Below are positions 17,118 to 25,017 of a DNA stretch of 64,000 nt, in pieces. Source of the DNA: Gluconacetobacter aggeris (GTDB lineage Bacteria; Pseudomonadota; Alphaproteobacteria; Acetobacterales; Acetobacteraceae); NCBI RefSeq assembly GCF_014174395.1, contig NZ_JABEQD010000017.1, forward strand, positions 1-64,000, written 5' to 3'. The notes below the pieces were generated by a model. The model was not told where the DNA came from. It searched no databases and saw only the letters and a program-made list of their open reading frames with translations. Within the stretch, counting starts at the first letter, position 1; every line of letters starts with the position of its first letter. The translations under genes were made by a program, and so were the position numbers.

Positions 17118-17942
17118 ATGCCTTTGCGAGACGGTCTTTCCCGCACAACCCTGGCCCTGGCGGCCATTGCGCTGGCATTGCCGGCGGCGCCGGCCCTGGC
17201 TGCGGGCGAACGGCAGCAGGCCCTGGTCGACCGCGCAACCCTGACGGTGCGCGAGATGTTCAGCGGCGCCGGCCCGAACAGCAAGATCACCCGCTACATG
17301 ACGCAGGCCCGCGCGGTGATGGTCTGCCCGTCCATCTTCCGCATGTCGATCGGCTTCGGCGGTGCGGGCGGCGGCTGCGCCCTGCTGTCGCGCGACGCGC
17401 GCGGATCGTGGTCCGACCCGGCCTTCTACACGCTCAGTTCGGCCAATGTCGGAATCCAGCTCGGCATGCAGGATTCCCAGATGATGTTCTTCGTCATGAC
17501 CGATCGCGGCCTGCAAGCCCTGCTGGACAGCCAGTTCCAGTTCGGCGCCAACGCCGCCGCCTCGTTCGCGACCATGGGTTCGGGAATCGAGAGCGGCACG
17601 GCGGGCGAACGCAATACCGACATCATGGCGCTGCAGAAATCCAAGGGTCTGTTTGCCGGCGCGGCGCTAGGCGGTTCGAAACTGACGGTCAACAGCGGCG
17701 CGAATCGCGCCTATTACAACCAGATCGTCGGCCCCGAGGACATCGTCGTCTCGATGCGGGTCAACAATCCCGGTGCCGACCCCCTGCGCGCCGCACTCAG
17801 CGAAGTGCAGGCCAGGGCCACGGCCGGCGCGCCTTCCATGCCGCCCCCGGCCTATGCCCAGCCCGGCGCAGGCGGCGAGCCGTCACAGGTCAACGTCCCT
17901 GCATCCGGCCCCGTCAGCAGCCAGCCTCTTTCTCCCCCCTGA
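17118..17942 (+). CDS. Exported SYLF (Ysc84-type) lipid-binding domain protein
   Basis: A 274-residue exported protein. A signal peptide covers about the first 28 residues (hydrophobic core LALAAIALALPAAPALA, cleaved after ALA). The SYLF/Ysc84 lipid-binding domain follows, with repeated Gly-rich strands such as FGGAGGGCALLSRDARGSW and FAGAALGGSKL. The C-terminal 50 residues are Pro/Ala-rich and disordered. GGAG ends only one base before ATG 17118, whereas the TTG two codons later (17124) is seven bases from it, so translation may really start at TTG. Members of this family bind phosphoinositides in eukaryotes; the bacterial role is unclear. Confidence 0.82.
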   Translation: MPLRDGLSRTTLALAAIALALPAAPALAAGERQQALVDRATLTVREMFSGAGPNSKITRYMTQARAVMVCPSIFRMSIGFGGAGGGCALLSRDARGSWSDPAFYTLSSANVGIQLGMQDSQMMFFVMTDRGLQALLDSQFQFGANAAASFATMGSGIESGTAGERNTDIMALQKSKGLFAGAALGGSKLTVNSGANRAYYNQIVGPEDIVVSMRVNNPGADPLRAALSEVQARATAGAPSMPPPAYAQPGAGGEPSQVNVPASGPVSSQPLSPP

Positions 17943-17944
17943 GG

Positions 17945-18937
17945 TCACTTGCCCGGGGCCTGGCGCGCACGCCAGGCCCCGACATTGCGATTATGCTCCG
18001 CCAGACTGCTGGCGAACGCATGCCCCCCGCTGCCATCGGCAACAAAATACAGCGCATCGCTGTCGGCAGGATGCGCCACCGCATCCAGCGAGGCCCGGCC
18101 GGGCGAACAGATCGGCCCGGCCGGCAGGCCCGGCAGCGTATATGTATTGTAGACACCCGGCGCTTCCAGTTCAGCCCGCGTCAGGGCATGGCCCAGCGGC
18201 CCGGCGCCCCGATTGATTCCATAAACCACGGTCGGATCGGATTGCAGCCGCATGCCAAGGCGCAGCCGGTTGATGAAGACGCGAGCCACCAACGGGCGCT
18301 CGCCCGCAATCGCGGTCTCACGCTCCACCATCGAGGCAAGGACAAGCAACGTCCGCCGATCGGGAATTTCCGGCACGGGGGTCCGACCACGCCAGACCGC
18401 ATCCAGCGCCGCCTCCATCGCCGCCTGCATTCGCCCCAGCAGGACAGCGCGCGGCGTTCCCCATTCATAATCGTAAGTCTGCGGCAGGACAGCACCCTCG
18501 GCCGGCGGCGAAAGCGGCGGGCCAGACAGCACCGGCGCGCGGTCGATCAGTTCCGCCACCTGAAGGGCGGAAAGGCCCTCGGCCACCGTCAGCCAATGCA
18601 CCACCGGCTTGCCATGGCGCAGCACGAACAGCACGTCGCGAAGCGAAGCATGGGCCGGAAACGCTAGTTCCGCCGCATGCAGGACACCATCATGGCGCGT
18701 AAGATGAACGGCGACGCGAAACAGCAGGCTGCCGACACGGCCCGGCGCGATCACGCCTTCATGCTGCAAGGTTGCCGCCGTGCTGGCCAGGCCGCCACGG
18801 GGAACGACCACCGCGCGGGATTCGGGCGCCGGTCCCGGCACGCCATATTGCCACCATCCCCAGGCGGCAATGCCCCCGCCTGCCGCGCAGATTACCAGCA
18901 GCAGACTCAGGCTGAAAATCAGAAGACGCTTGAGCAT
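17945..18937 (-). CDS. mltG: Endolytic murein transglycosylase MltG
   Basis: A 330-residue inner-membrane lytic transglycosylase that cuts nascent glycan strands. One N-terminal helix (about 4-28) anchors it; a LysM-like segment follows; the YceG catalytic domain has the essential glutamate in MVERET (Glu205) and the later NTYTLPGLPAGPI loop. ATG 18937 is preferred because GGAAGAAG lies about six bases before it; GTG 18958 would add seven residues without a ribosome site. It is convergent with the SYLF gene and lies downstream of fabF, the usual alphaproteobacterial order acpP-fabF-mltG. Confidence 0.9.
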   Translation of the reverse strand: MLKRLLIFSLSLLLVICAAGGGIAAWGWWQYGVPGPAPESRAVVVPRGGLASTAATLQHEGVIAPGRVGSLLFRVAVHLTRHDGVLHAAELAFPAHASLRDVLFVLRHGKPVVHWLTVAEGLSALQVAELIDRAPVLSGPPLSPPAEGAVLPQTYDYEWGTPRAVLLGRMQAAMEAALDAVWRGRTPVPEIPDRRTLLVLASMVERETAIAGERPLVARVFINRLRLGMRLQSDPTVVYGINRGAGPLGHALTRAELEAPGVYNTYTLPGLPAGPICSPGRASLDAVAHPADSDALYFVADGSGGHAFASSLAEHNRNVGAWRARQAPGK

Positions 18938-19013
18938 GATGCTCTTCTTCCGCGTCACGATGTCAAAGACAAGAACCCCGGACGCGGATCAGGCCGGCAG
19001 CCCGATCCGTCTG

Positions 19014-19034
19014 TCCGGGCCAGACCGGCCCGGA
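19014..19034 (-). terminator. GC-rich hairpin between fabF and mltG
   Basis: TCCGGGCC (19014-19021) pairs perfectly with GGCCCGGA (19027-19034) around a five-base loop, directly after the fabF stop. No T run follows, so it may attenuate rather than end transcription into mltG. Confidence 0.45.
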
Positions 19035-19040
19035 AGCAGG

Positions 19041-20348
19041 TCAGACGCCGCGTACGATGATGCTGGCGTTGGTGCCGCCGAAGCCGAAGCTGTTCGACAG
19101 GGCAATGTCGATCTTACGGCGCTGGGCCTCATGCGCCACCCGGTCGATCACGCTTTCGGTGGACGGATTGTCCAGGTTCAGCGTCGGCGGCGCGACCTTG
19201 TCACGGATCGCCAGGATCGAGAAAATGGCCTCGACGGCGCCGGCGGCACCCAGCAGATGACCGATGGCCGATTTGGTCGACGACATCGCAACCTGGCTCG
19301 CGGCATCGCCGAACAGACGCTCGACCGCCTGCAATTCCAGATCGTCCGCCATGGTCGACGTCCCATGGGCGTTCACATAACCGATGTCGGAGACCGAAAT
19401 ACCGGCGCTGCGCACAGCCGCCTGCATGGCACGATACGCACCCTCATGCCCTTCGGCCGGCGCGGTGATGTGGTAGGCGTCGCCGGACATGCCATATCCG
19501 ATGATCTCGCCATAGATCTTGGCGCCGCGCGCCTTCGCGTGCTCATATTCTTCCAGCACCACGATGCCGGCACCTTCGCCCATGACGAAGCCGTCGCGAT
19601 CGCGGTCCCAGGGGCGCGAGGCCTTTTCCGGCGTGTCATTGAACGCGGTGGACAGCGCACGCGCCGAACTGAAGCCGGCGATTCCCAACGGGCAGACAGC
19701 CGCTTCGGCGCCGCCCGCGACCATCACGTCGGCATCGCCGAGCATGATCAGGCGCGACGCATCGCCGATCGCATGCACACCGGTGGCACACGCGGTCACG
19801 ACCGAATGGTTGGGGCCCTTGAAGCCGTATTTGATCGAAACATGGCCGGAGACCAGGTTGATCAGCGCCGATGGAATAAAGAAGGGCGACAGGCGGCGGG
19901 CCCGTCCCTCATGCACCGTGATCGACGCATCATAAATCGTCTGCAGGCCACCGATGCCCGAACCGATCATCACGCCGGTCCGGCACCGATCTTCCTCGGA
20001 TTCGGGCTTCCACCCGGAATCCTCGACCGCCTCGGTCGCCGCGACAAGGCCCAGATGGATGAAGCGATCCATCTTCTTCTGGTCCTTGACCGGGACCCAG
20101 TCGGACAGGGTCAGGCCGCCCGCCTCGGTCGGCCCCGCCGGCACCTCGCCGGCGACATGCGCCGGCAGGTCCGATGGATCGAACGAGGCGATCCGGCCGA
20201 TCCCGCTTTCGCCGGCGATCAGGCGCGACCAGTTATGTTCGAGCCCGAGCCCGAGCGGGCTGACAATGCCCATACCGGTAACAACAACGCGTCGATGTCC
20301 CGACGCTCCTCCGGCAGATTGTATCAACCCGCACCGCTCCCTGATCAC
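19041..20348 (-). CDS. fabF: 3-oxoacyl-ACP synthase II
   Basis: A 435-residue condensing enzyme that elongates acyl-ACP with malonyl-ACP in type II fatty acid synthesis. The catalytic triad is Cys187 (VTACATG), His328 (NAHGTST) and His364 (SAIGHLLGAAG), and the C-terminus has the SNSFGFGGTNAS signature. The start is GTG 20348, which gives about 17 residues before the usual RRVVVTGMG entry; a later start is possible. It follows acpP by 27 bases. Its acyl chains feed both phospholipids and the sphingolipid locus. Confidence 0.94.
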   Translation of the reverse strand: MIRERCGLIQSAGGASGHRRVVVTGMGIVSPLGLGLEHNWSRLIAGESGIGRIASFDPSDLPAHVAGEVPAGPTEAGGLTLSDWVPVKDQKKMDRFIHLGLVAATEAVEDSGWKPESEEDRCRTGVMIGSGIGGLQTIYDASITVHEGRARRLSPFFIPSALINLVSGHVSIKYGFKGPNHSVVTACATGVHAIGDASRLIMLGDADVMVAGGAEAAVCPLGIAGFSSARALSTAFNDTPEKASRPWDRDRDGFVMGEGAGIVVLEEYEHAKARGAKIYGEIIGYGMSGDAYHITAPAEGHEGAYRAMQAAVRSAGISVSDIGYVNAHGTSTMADDLELQAVERLFGDAASQVAMSSTKSAIGHLLGAAGAVEAIFSILAIRDKVAPPTLNLDNPSTESVIDRVAHEAQRRKIDIALSNSFGFGGTNASIIVRGV

Positions 20349-20375
20349 AAAATCCGACGTTCGGTAATAGCAGCC

Positions 20376-20615
20376 TCAGGCGGCCTTCTGCTTCTCGATG
20401 TAGTCGATCGCGTCCTTCACGGTGGCGATCTTCTCAGCCGCATCTTCCGGGATCTCGACGCTGAAAGCCTCTTCGAAAGCCATCACCAGCTCGACCGTGT
20501 CCAGGCTGTCCGCGCCCAGATCGTCGATGAAGGAGGCCTCCGGCGTCACCTTGCTTTCCTCGACACCGAGGTGCTCGACCACAATCTTCTTAACCTTGTC
20601 AGCGATTTCGCTCAT
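20376..20615 (-). CDS. acpP: Acyl carrier protein AcpP
   Basis: The 79-residue housekeeping acyl carrier protein, acidic, with the phosphopantetheine attachment Ser37 in [17 protein letters not shown] lies about nine bases before the ATG. It shuttles acyl chains among FabD, FabG and FabF encoded on either side. It is much closer to typical AcpP than the locus-specific ACP at 5063-5314. Confidence 0.97.
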   Translation of the reverse strand: MSEIADKVKKIVVEHLGVEESKVTPEASFIDDLGADSLDTVELVMAFEEAFSVEIPEDAAEKIATVKDAIDYIEKQKAA

Positions 20616-20740
20616 CTGTCTTCGCTTCCTGTCTGCCCCAATGAGATACGGGCGGTTCGAAATTCATTCGTCCTGTCTGACGTCCCGCGAAGCGGAACCG
20701 CCGGACCATGCCCAGCCCGCTTCCGGACGAAGCAGCGGCG

Positions 20741-20769
20741 GATTAGCACGGTTCCCCGGCAATAGCCAA
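20741..20769 (-). promoter_or_regulatory. Putative acpP promoter
   Basis: On the minus strand TTGGCT (20769-20764) and CTAATC (20746-20741) are separated by 17 bases, the usual sigma-70-type spacing, about 125 bases before the acpP start in the 276-bp gap between fabG and acpP. The -10 match is moderate. The gap shows no other gene. Confidence 0.35.
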
Positions 20770-20891
20770 GGCGGCGGATCTTCTTTCCGTCACAATCCGC
20801 TGCCAAACCCCGAAACAGGCCCCGCAAAATCGGATTGTTGTCCGCCATATCCCTGCCTGCGTCCAGCGGAATCAGCATGCTCCCCCGGCGA

Positions 20892-21641
20892 TCAGGGCAT
20901 CGCCATCCCGCCGTTGACGTTCAGCGTCGTACCCGTGATCCAGCCGGCCTCGTCCGACGCCAGATAGGCGACGGATGCTGCGATATCCTCGGGCTTCCCC
21001 ATGCGGCCCAGCGGAATGCCGCCCAGCAGCTTCTCGCGCTGCCCTTCCGAGAGCACATCGGTCATCGCGGTCTGGACGAAGCCCGGCGCCACGACATTGA
21101 CGGTCACGCCGCGCGACCCGGCTTCCTGCGCCAGGGACTTGGTCATGCCGATCATGCCCGCCTTGGCAGCCGCATAATTCGCCTGGCCGGCATTGCCGGT
21201 CACACCGACGATCGAGGCGATGCTCACGATTCGCCCGGCCCGGCGGCGCAGCATGCCCTTCAGCACGGCGCGGCACAGGCGGAAGGGCGCCGCCAGATCC
21301 ACCTCAAGGACGCGGTTCCAGTCCTCGTCCTTCATGCGAATCGCCAGCCCGTCACGCGTCAGGCCGGCATTGTTGACCAGGATGTCCAGCGGCGCGCCTG
21401 CCGCGACCTCGGCGGCCGAGACCAGCGCATCGGCCGCGGCCGGGTCGGACAGGTCGGCGGGGCACACATGGACCCGCTCGCCATCCGGCGCGATCTCGGC
21501 CGCCACCGCGGCCAGCACGGCCTCACGCGTGCCGGAAAGCACCACCCGCGCCCCCTGGGCATGCAGGGTCCGCGCAATCGCGGCGCCGATCCCCCCCGAT
21601 GCGCCCGTCACCAGCGCGGTCTTGCCATCCAACCTGAACAT
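20892..21641 (-). CDS. fabG: 3-oxoacyl-ACP reductase FabG
   Basis: A 249-residue NADPH-dependent short-chain reductase for the first reduction of each fatty acid cycle. It has the cofactor loop TGASGGIG (12-19), NNAG (90-93) and the catalytic Ser143-Tyr156-Lys160. AAGGA precedes ATG 21641 by about eight bases. It sits between fabD and acpP as in most Proteobacteria. A 3-ketosphinganine reductase would be of the same superfamily, but this gene's context and motifs are those of FabG. Confidence 0.94.
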   Translation of the reverse strand: MFRLDGKTALVTGASGGIGAAIARTLHAQGARVVLSGTREAVLAAVAAEIAPDGERVHVCPADLSDPAAADALVSAAEVAAGAPLDILVNNAGLTRDGLAIRMKDEDWNRVLEVDLAAPFRLCRAVLKGMLRRRAGRIVSIASIVGVTGNAGQANYAAAKAGMIGMTKSLAQEAGSRGVTVNVVAPGFVQTAMTDVLSEGQREKLLGGIPLGRMGKPEDIAASVAYLASDEAGWITGTTLNVNGGMAMP

Positions 21642-21684
21642 CAGCCCGTCCTTGCCTGAAAAACCACTTATCGCCGCCCCGCCA

Positions 21685-22656
21685 TCAGAGAGAGGCGAGG
21701 AACGCCTCGATATCCGCCGGGGTGCCGACCGAGCGTGTCGCCGCTTCGGGCGCGATGCGCCGGACCAGCCCTGACAGTACCTTGCCGGCTCCCAGTTCCA
21801 CAAAACTGTCGACGCCCATCGCCGCCATCGCCTCGACACTCTCGCGCCAGCGCACGGTGCCGGTCACCTGGCGCACCAGCAGGTCGCGAATCGCCTGCGG
21901 GTCGGTCACCTTCGCCGCCGAGACATTGGCCACCAGCGGCACTACCGGCGCGGCGATTTCGGCCCGTTCCAGCGCCTCACCCATCGCATCGGCGGCCGGC
22001 GCCATCAGCGAGCAGTGGAACGGCGCCGACACCGGCAGCACCACCGCCCGCTTCACCCCACGCGCCTTGGCGACCGCGATCGCGCGCTCGATAGCCGTCG
22101 CCCGGCCCGAAATGACGATCTGCCCGCCGCCATTATCATTGGCGACCTCGATGATCTCGCTCCGATCCGGCTCGCCCTCGACGCGCAGGATCGCGGCCTC
22201 GGCGCAGATTGCGCGCGCCTGCTCAAGATCCACGCCGATCAGCGCGGCCATGCCGCCTTCACCCGCCGGCACCGCCTTCTGCATCGCCGTGCCGCGCAGG
22301 CGCAGCAGGCGCGCCGTCTGGGCAATCCCCAGTGACCGCGCCGCCGCCAGCGCCGAATACTCACCCAGCGAATGACCGGCCACCAGCGCGGCCGCGCGCT
22401 TCAGTTCCAGCCCGCCTTCCTTCTCCAGCACCCGCAGCACCGCCAGCGACACCGCCATCAGGGCAGGCTGCGTATTTTCGGTGCGGGTCAGCTCCTCCAT
22501 CGGCCCTTCGAACATCAGGGTCGAGAGCTTCTGCTCCAGCGCATCATCGACTTCTTCGAACACTTCGCGCGCCGGGGCAAAGGCAGCGGCCAGTTCGGCC
22601 CCCATCCCAACGGACTGGCTACCCTGACCGGGGAAGATGAAGGCGTGAACGGTCAT
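21685..22656 (-). CDS. fabD: Malonyl-CoA:ACP transacylase
   Basis: A 323-residue transacylase that loads malonate on ACP. The nucleophile is Ser96 in GHSLGEY, with His214 in SAPFHCSLM and the oxyanion loop FPGQGSQ (8-14). GAGGAC sits six bases before ATG 22656. It is the first gene of the leftward fabD-fabG-acpP-fabF block, 43 bases before fabG. Confidence 0.95.
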   Translation of the reverse strand: MTVHAFIFPGQGSQSVGMGAELAAAFAPAREVFEEVDDALEQKLSTLMFEGPMEELTRTENTQPALMAVSLAVLRVLEKEGGLELKRAAALVAGHSLGEYSALAAARSLGIAQTARLLRLRGTAMQKAVPAGEGGMAALIGVDLEQARAICAEAAILRVEGEPDRSEIIEVANDNGGGQIVISGRATAIERAIAVAKARGVKRAVVLPVSAPFHCSLMAPAADAMGEALERAEIAAPVVPLVANVSAAKVTDPQAIRDLLVRQVTGTVRWRESVEAMAAMGVDSFVELGAGKVLSGLVRRIAPEAATRSVGTPADIEAFLASL

Positions 22657-22724
22657 GCTGTCCTCATTATCCAAAAGAAATCTCGCGTTCCGGTCCGCGA
22701 GATGCCGACAGGATACGGCGCCTG

Positions 22725-23255
22725 TCAATCGCGGGGCACGCCATCCCGGCGACGGCACAGCAGCAGCAGGACATCCCACGGCAGGGCCGGGACCTCACGC
22801 AGGCGCCAGAACCACCGGCGCGCCAGGCGCCGGGCGGCCGGCACGGACGGCGGCGGCACCCGCATCACCCGCCAGCCGGCCAACCGCATCAGTACCAGGC
22901 AACGCGGCAGGTGGTAGGCGCTGCTGGCAACCGCAACGGGGCCGCGATAGCCACGCGCCCGCAGCAGCGCGGAACAGGCCAGCACCGAATCCAGCGTATC
23001 GCGCGCCGTCGCCTCGATCATGATCGCCGTGTCGGGAATACCCGCCCGACGCAGCAGGTCCGCCATCACAGGCGCTTCGGCCGGGCGCCCATCCAGGCTG
23101 CCGCCGGTCGGCACGAACAGCGGTTCCGCGCACATCCGCCCGAAGGCGGCCGCGGCCGCCACCCGGCGACGCAATGTCGGCGTGGGCGTGCCATCGGGAC
23201 GCACCGCCGCCCCGAAGATCACGATGGCCAGCGGCGCATCCGGCCGCCCGGTCAC
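22725..23255 (-). CDS. YdcF/SanA-type DUF218 protein
   Basis: A 176-residue protein of the YdcF/ElyC (DUF218) family. Visible features are the entry IVIFGAAVRPDGTPTPTLRRR, the nucleotide-like loop FVPTGG, the acidic segment EATARDTLDSV and SSAYHLPRC. Relatives in other bacteria affect envelope or peptidoglycan precursor metabolism, but the activity is not known. There is no clear membrane anchor, unlike ElyC. GTG 23255 overlaps the stop of the upstream methyltransferase-like gene as GTGA, so the two are coupled. Confidence 0.75.
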   Translation of the reverse strand: MTGRPDAPLAIVIFGAAVRPDGTPTPTLRRRVAAAAAFGRMCAEPLFVPTGGSLDGRPAEAPVMADLLRRAGIPDTAIMIEATARDTLDSVLACSALLRARGYRGPVAVASSAYHLPRCLVLMRLAGWRVMRVPPPSVPAARRLARRWFWRLREVPALPWDVLLLLCRRRDGVPRD

Positions 23256-24136
23256 GGTGGCGCCTGAAGCAGAAGCCGGCTCAGCCCCGCGAACGTGGCA
23301 AACATCGTCCGCCAGACCTGCCGGAACTGATCGGCTTCCACGCCCCGATTGTCCAGAATCGCCATCAGGTCCCCAACCGTGCGCCTGCCATCGATCAGCG
23401 GCAGCAGCCCGCGCGATTGCGACGGCACCGGCACCAGCACCACACGGTCACCCAGACGAACCGGCAGGCGGTTATCCGGCCGCATAAGCCGTGAAAGGGC
23501 GAACCCGTCCCCGCCATGCAGAACCGGCACCGAATCCCGATCCATCGGATCGGCCCGCCACACCCGATCTCCCGCCCGGCGGACATAAGCCACATGGAAC
23601 GCCCGCTCCCCCGCCCGCGATTCGGCCAGGCAGGCCCGGGCGCGATCAGGCAGGAAATCAAGATCGGTACAAAGCGCTGGCTCCGCATCAAGCAGCGCGG
23701 GGTCGTATTCCAGCGGCGCCATCAGGCAGACAGGCGCCAATCCGGCCGCCGCCAGCAGGTCGAACAGTCCCGCGACATCGTAGCCGCCGCCACGCCCATC
23801 CGACGCGGCGACCACGATCCGCATCCCGCCGCCGGGCGCCAGCAGGTCGGCCAGGGCTCCCAGCCGCGCCCGCGGGGCCGCATCCGCGCTCAGGTCGCAA
23901 TCGATATAGTCGTGAACAGAATGCACGGGCTGCGCACCGGGCGCGAGAAAGGCAACCGCACCGGGCCGTCCTCCGGCACTGAAGGCCTCGGCCAGCCGGG
24001 CCGCAACGGCGGCGTCGTCCCCGGCAACCAGCACGCGCAACGGGCATGAACGCGGCCGCATGGCCCCGAACAGCCAGTAATCGGCTTCGCTCAGGTCGCC
24101 GGCCGTTCCAACGGTCAGATAATCGGCATGCTCCAT
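23252..24136 (-). CDS. Class I methyltransferase-like protein of unknown substrate
   Basis: A 294-residue protein with a Rossmann-like order: [20 protein letters not shown] near the N-terminus, an acidic HDYIDCDLSADAAPRARL and the LLAPGGGMRIVV strand typical of post-motif III in SAM-dependent methyltransferases. The last 90 residues form a separate domain. The glycine loop is weak (VAGDDAA rather than GxGxG), so cofactor binding is uncertain. ATG 24136 is chosen because it is four bases after the upstream stop. It lies between the orphan betaine-binding protein and the YdcF gene. Confidence 0.55.
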   Translation of the reverse strand: MEHADYLTVGTAGDLSEADYWLFGAMRPRSCPLRVLVAGDDAAVAARLAEAFSAGGRPGAVAFLAPGAQPVHSVHDYIDCDLSADAAPRARLGALADLLAPGGGMRIVVAASDGRGGGYDVAGLFDLLAAAGLAPVCLMAPLEYDPALLDAEPALCTDLDFLPDRARACLAESRAGERAFHVAYVRRAGDRVWRADPMDRDSVPVLHGGDGFALSRLMRPDNRLPVRLGDRVVLVPVPSQSRGLLPLIDGRRTVGDLMAILDNRGVEADQFRQVWRTMFATFAGLSRLLLQAPP

Positions 24137-24140
24137 GGAC

Positions 24141-24899
24141 CTAGCGGGGCAGAAGCTTTCCGCGCTGCCAGGCCTCGGCAGCCTCGTCGGCACTCATGCC
24201 GTCGCAACGCACGGCATATTCCAGCGCGCTCACCACCTTGTGGCCCAGCATCAGCTCGTCCAGCTCGTCCAGCAGGTCGGAATCCAGTTCCGCACGCGCC
24301 TCCCGGCGCACCAGCATCCGCGCGGCCTGCTCGCCGGCCAGCACGTTCCTGGGGTCTTCCAGCGGCCGCAGCCGGCCGCCATGATGCAGGAAATGCGGCT
24401 GCCACAGCGGTAGGATCGACGCCTCGCCGGCTTCGATCGCCTTCGCCGCATGCTGATAGGCGTCCTCATCGGGACGGGCCTCGATGGTAAAGCCGCGCTC
24501 CGTCAGCCCATAGGCCCCCACGCCGAGCCGTACCCGTTCGAGAGCCGATTCCGGCGCCACGATATTGCGGTTGACCGCCCCGTCATCGCGTCCCAGATCG
24601 GCAATCGAGGCCACATCCGGCGCGCACCCTTCGGGCATGAACCAGCCGAAGACGGGCTTGTACAATTCTCCGAGCACATCCATGCCCAGCGACCGGTCCA
24701 GCCACCGGGCATCGACATCGGGCAGCCATGCGGACACGAACAGGTCGATCCCGCCGGCCTTCATCGCGGCCGTCAGTTCGTCCTGGCCGCCGGTGACATA
24801 TTCGACCTCCAGGTCATAGGCTTCCAGCACACGCACCACCGCCGCCGCGGCTACCGCATGCAGGATGGTTTCCGGATGGCCAAGCGTCACCGTCGTCAT
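24141..24899 (-). CDS. Orphan glycine betaine/proline-betaine binding (OpuAC-type) protein
   Basis: A 252-residue protein with the fold of OpuAC/ProX substrate-binding proteins, including YVTGGQDELTAAMKAGGIDL and WLPDVDARWLDRS. It has no signal peptide or lipobox: the sequence starts directly with TTVTLGHPETILHAVAAAA. No permease or ATPase gene is nearby. A cytoplasmic version without transporter partners is unusual and may act as a ligand sensor or buffer. ATG 24899 is preferred over GTG 24902; GGGAGAGG lies just upstream. Confidence 0.75.
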   Translation of the reverse strand: MTTVTLGHPETILHAVAAAAVVRVLEAYDLEVEYVTGGQDELTAAMKAGGIDLFVSAWLPDVDARWLDRSLGMDVLGELYKPVFGWFMPEGCAPDVASIADLGRDDGAVNRNIVAPESALERVRLGVGAYGLTERGFTIEARPDEDAYQHAAKAIEAGEASILPLWQPHFLHHGGRLRPLEDPRNVLAGEQAARMLVRREARAELDSDLLDELDELMLGHKVVSALEYAVRCDGMSADEAAEAWQRGKLLPR

Positions 24900-25017
24900 C
24901 ACACCTCTCCCCGATCACGAGGTGGTTTCCAGCAGGTGGCACCCGTTTGCGCAAGGGGCGGAACGACAAAAACCGTCCCTGCATGCCCCCTGCTCCCGGC
25001 GTACGAGGCTTCCGCCG

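Noticed and set aside
15903-17516. A long antisense open frame over mmcB and the IMPase gene
   Set aside because: Arg/Gly/Ala-rich shadow without motifs; the plus-strand genes have clear family signatures.
20892-21641. FabG as the missing ketosphinganine reductase
   Set aside because: It lies in the standard fabD-fabG-acpP-fabF block and has FabG motifs, so the housekeeping role explains it fully.
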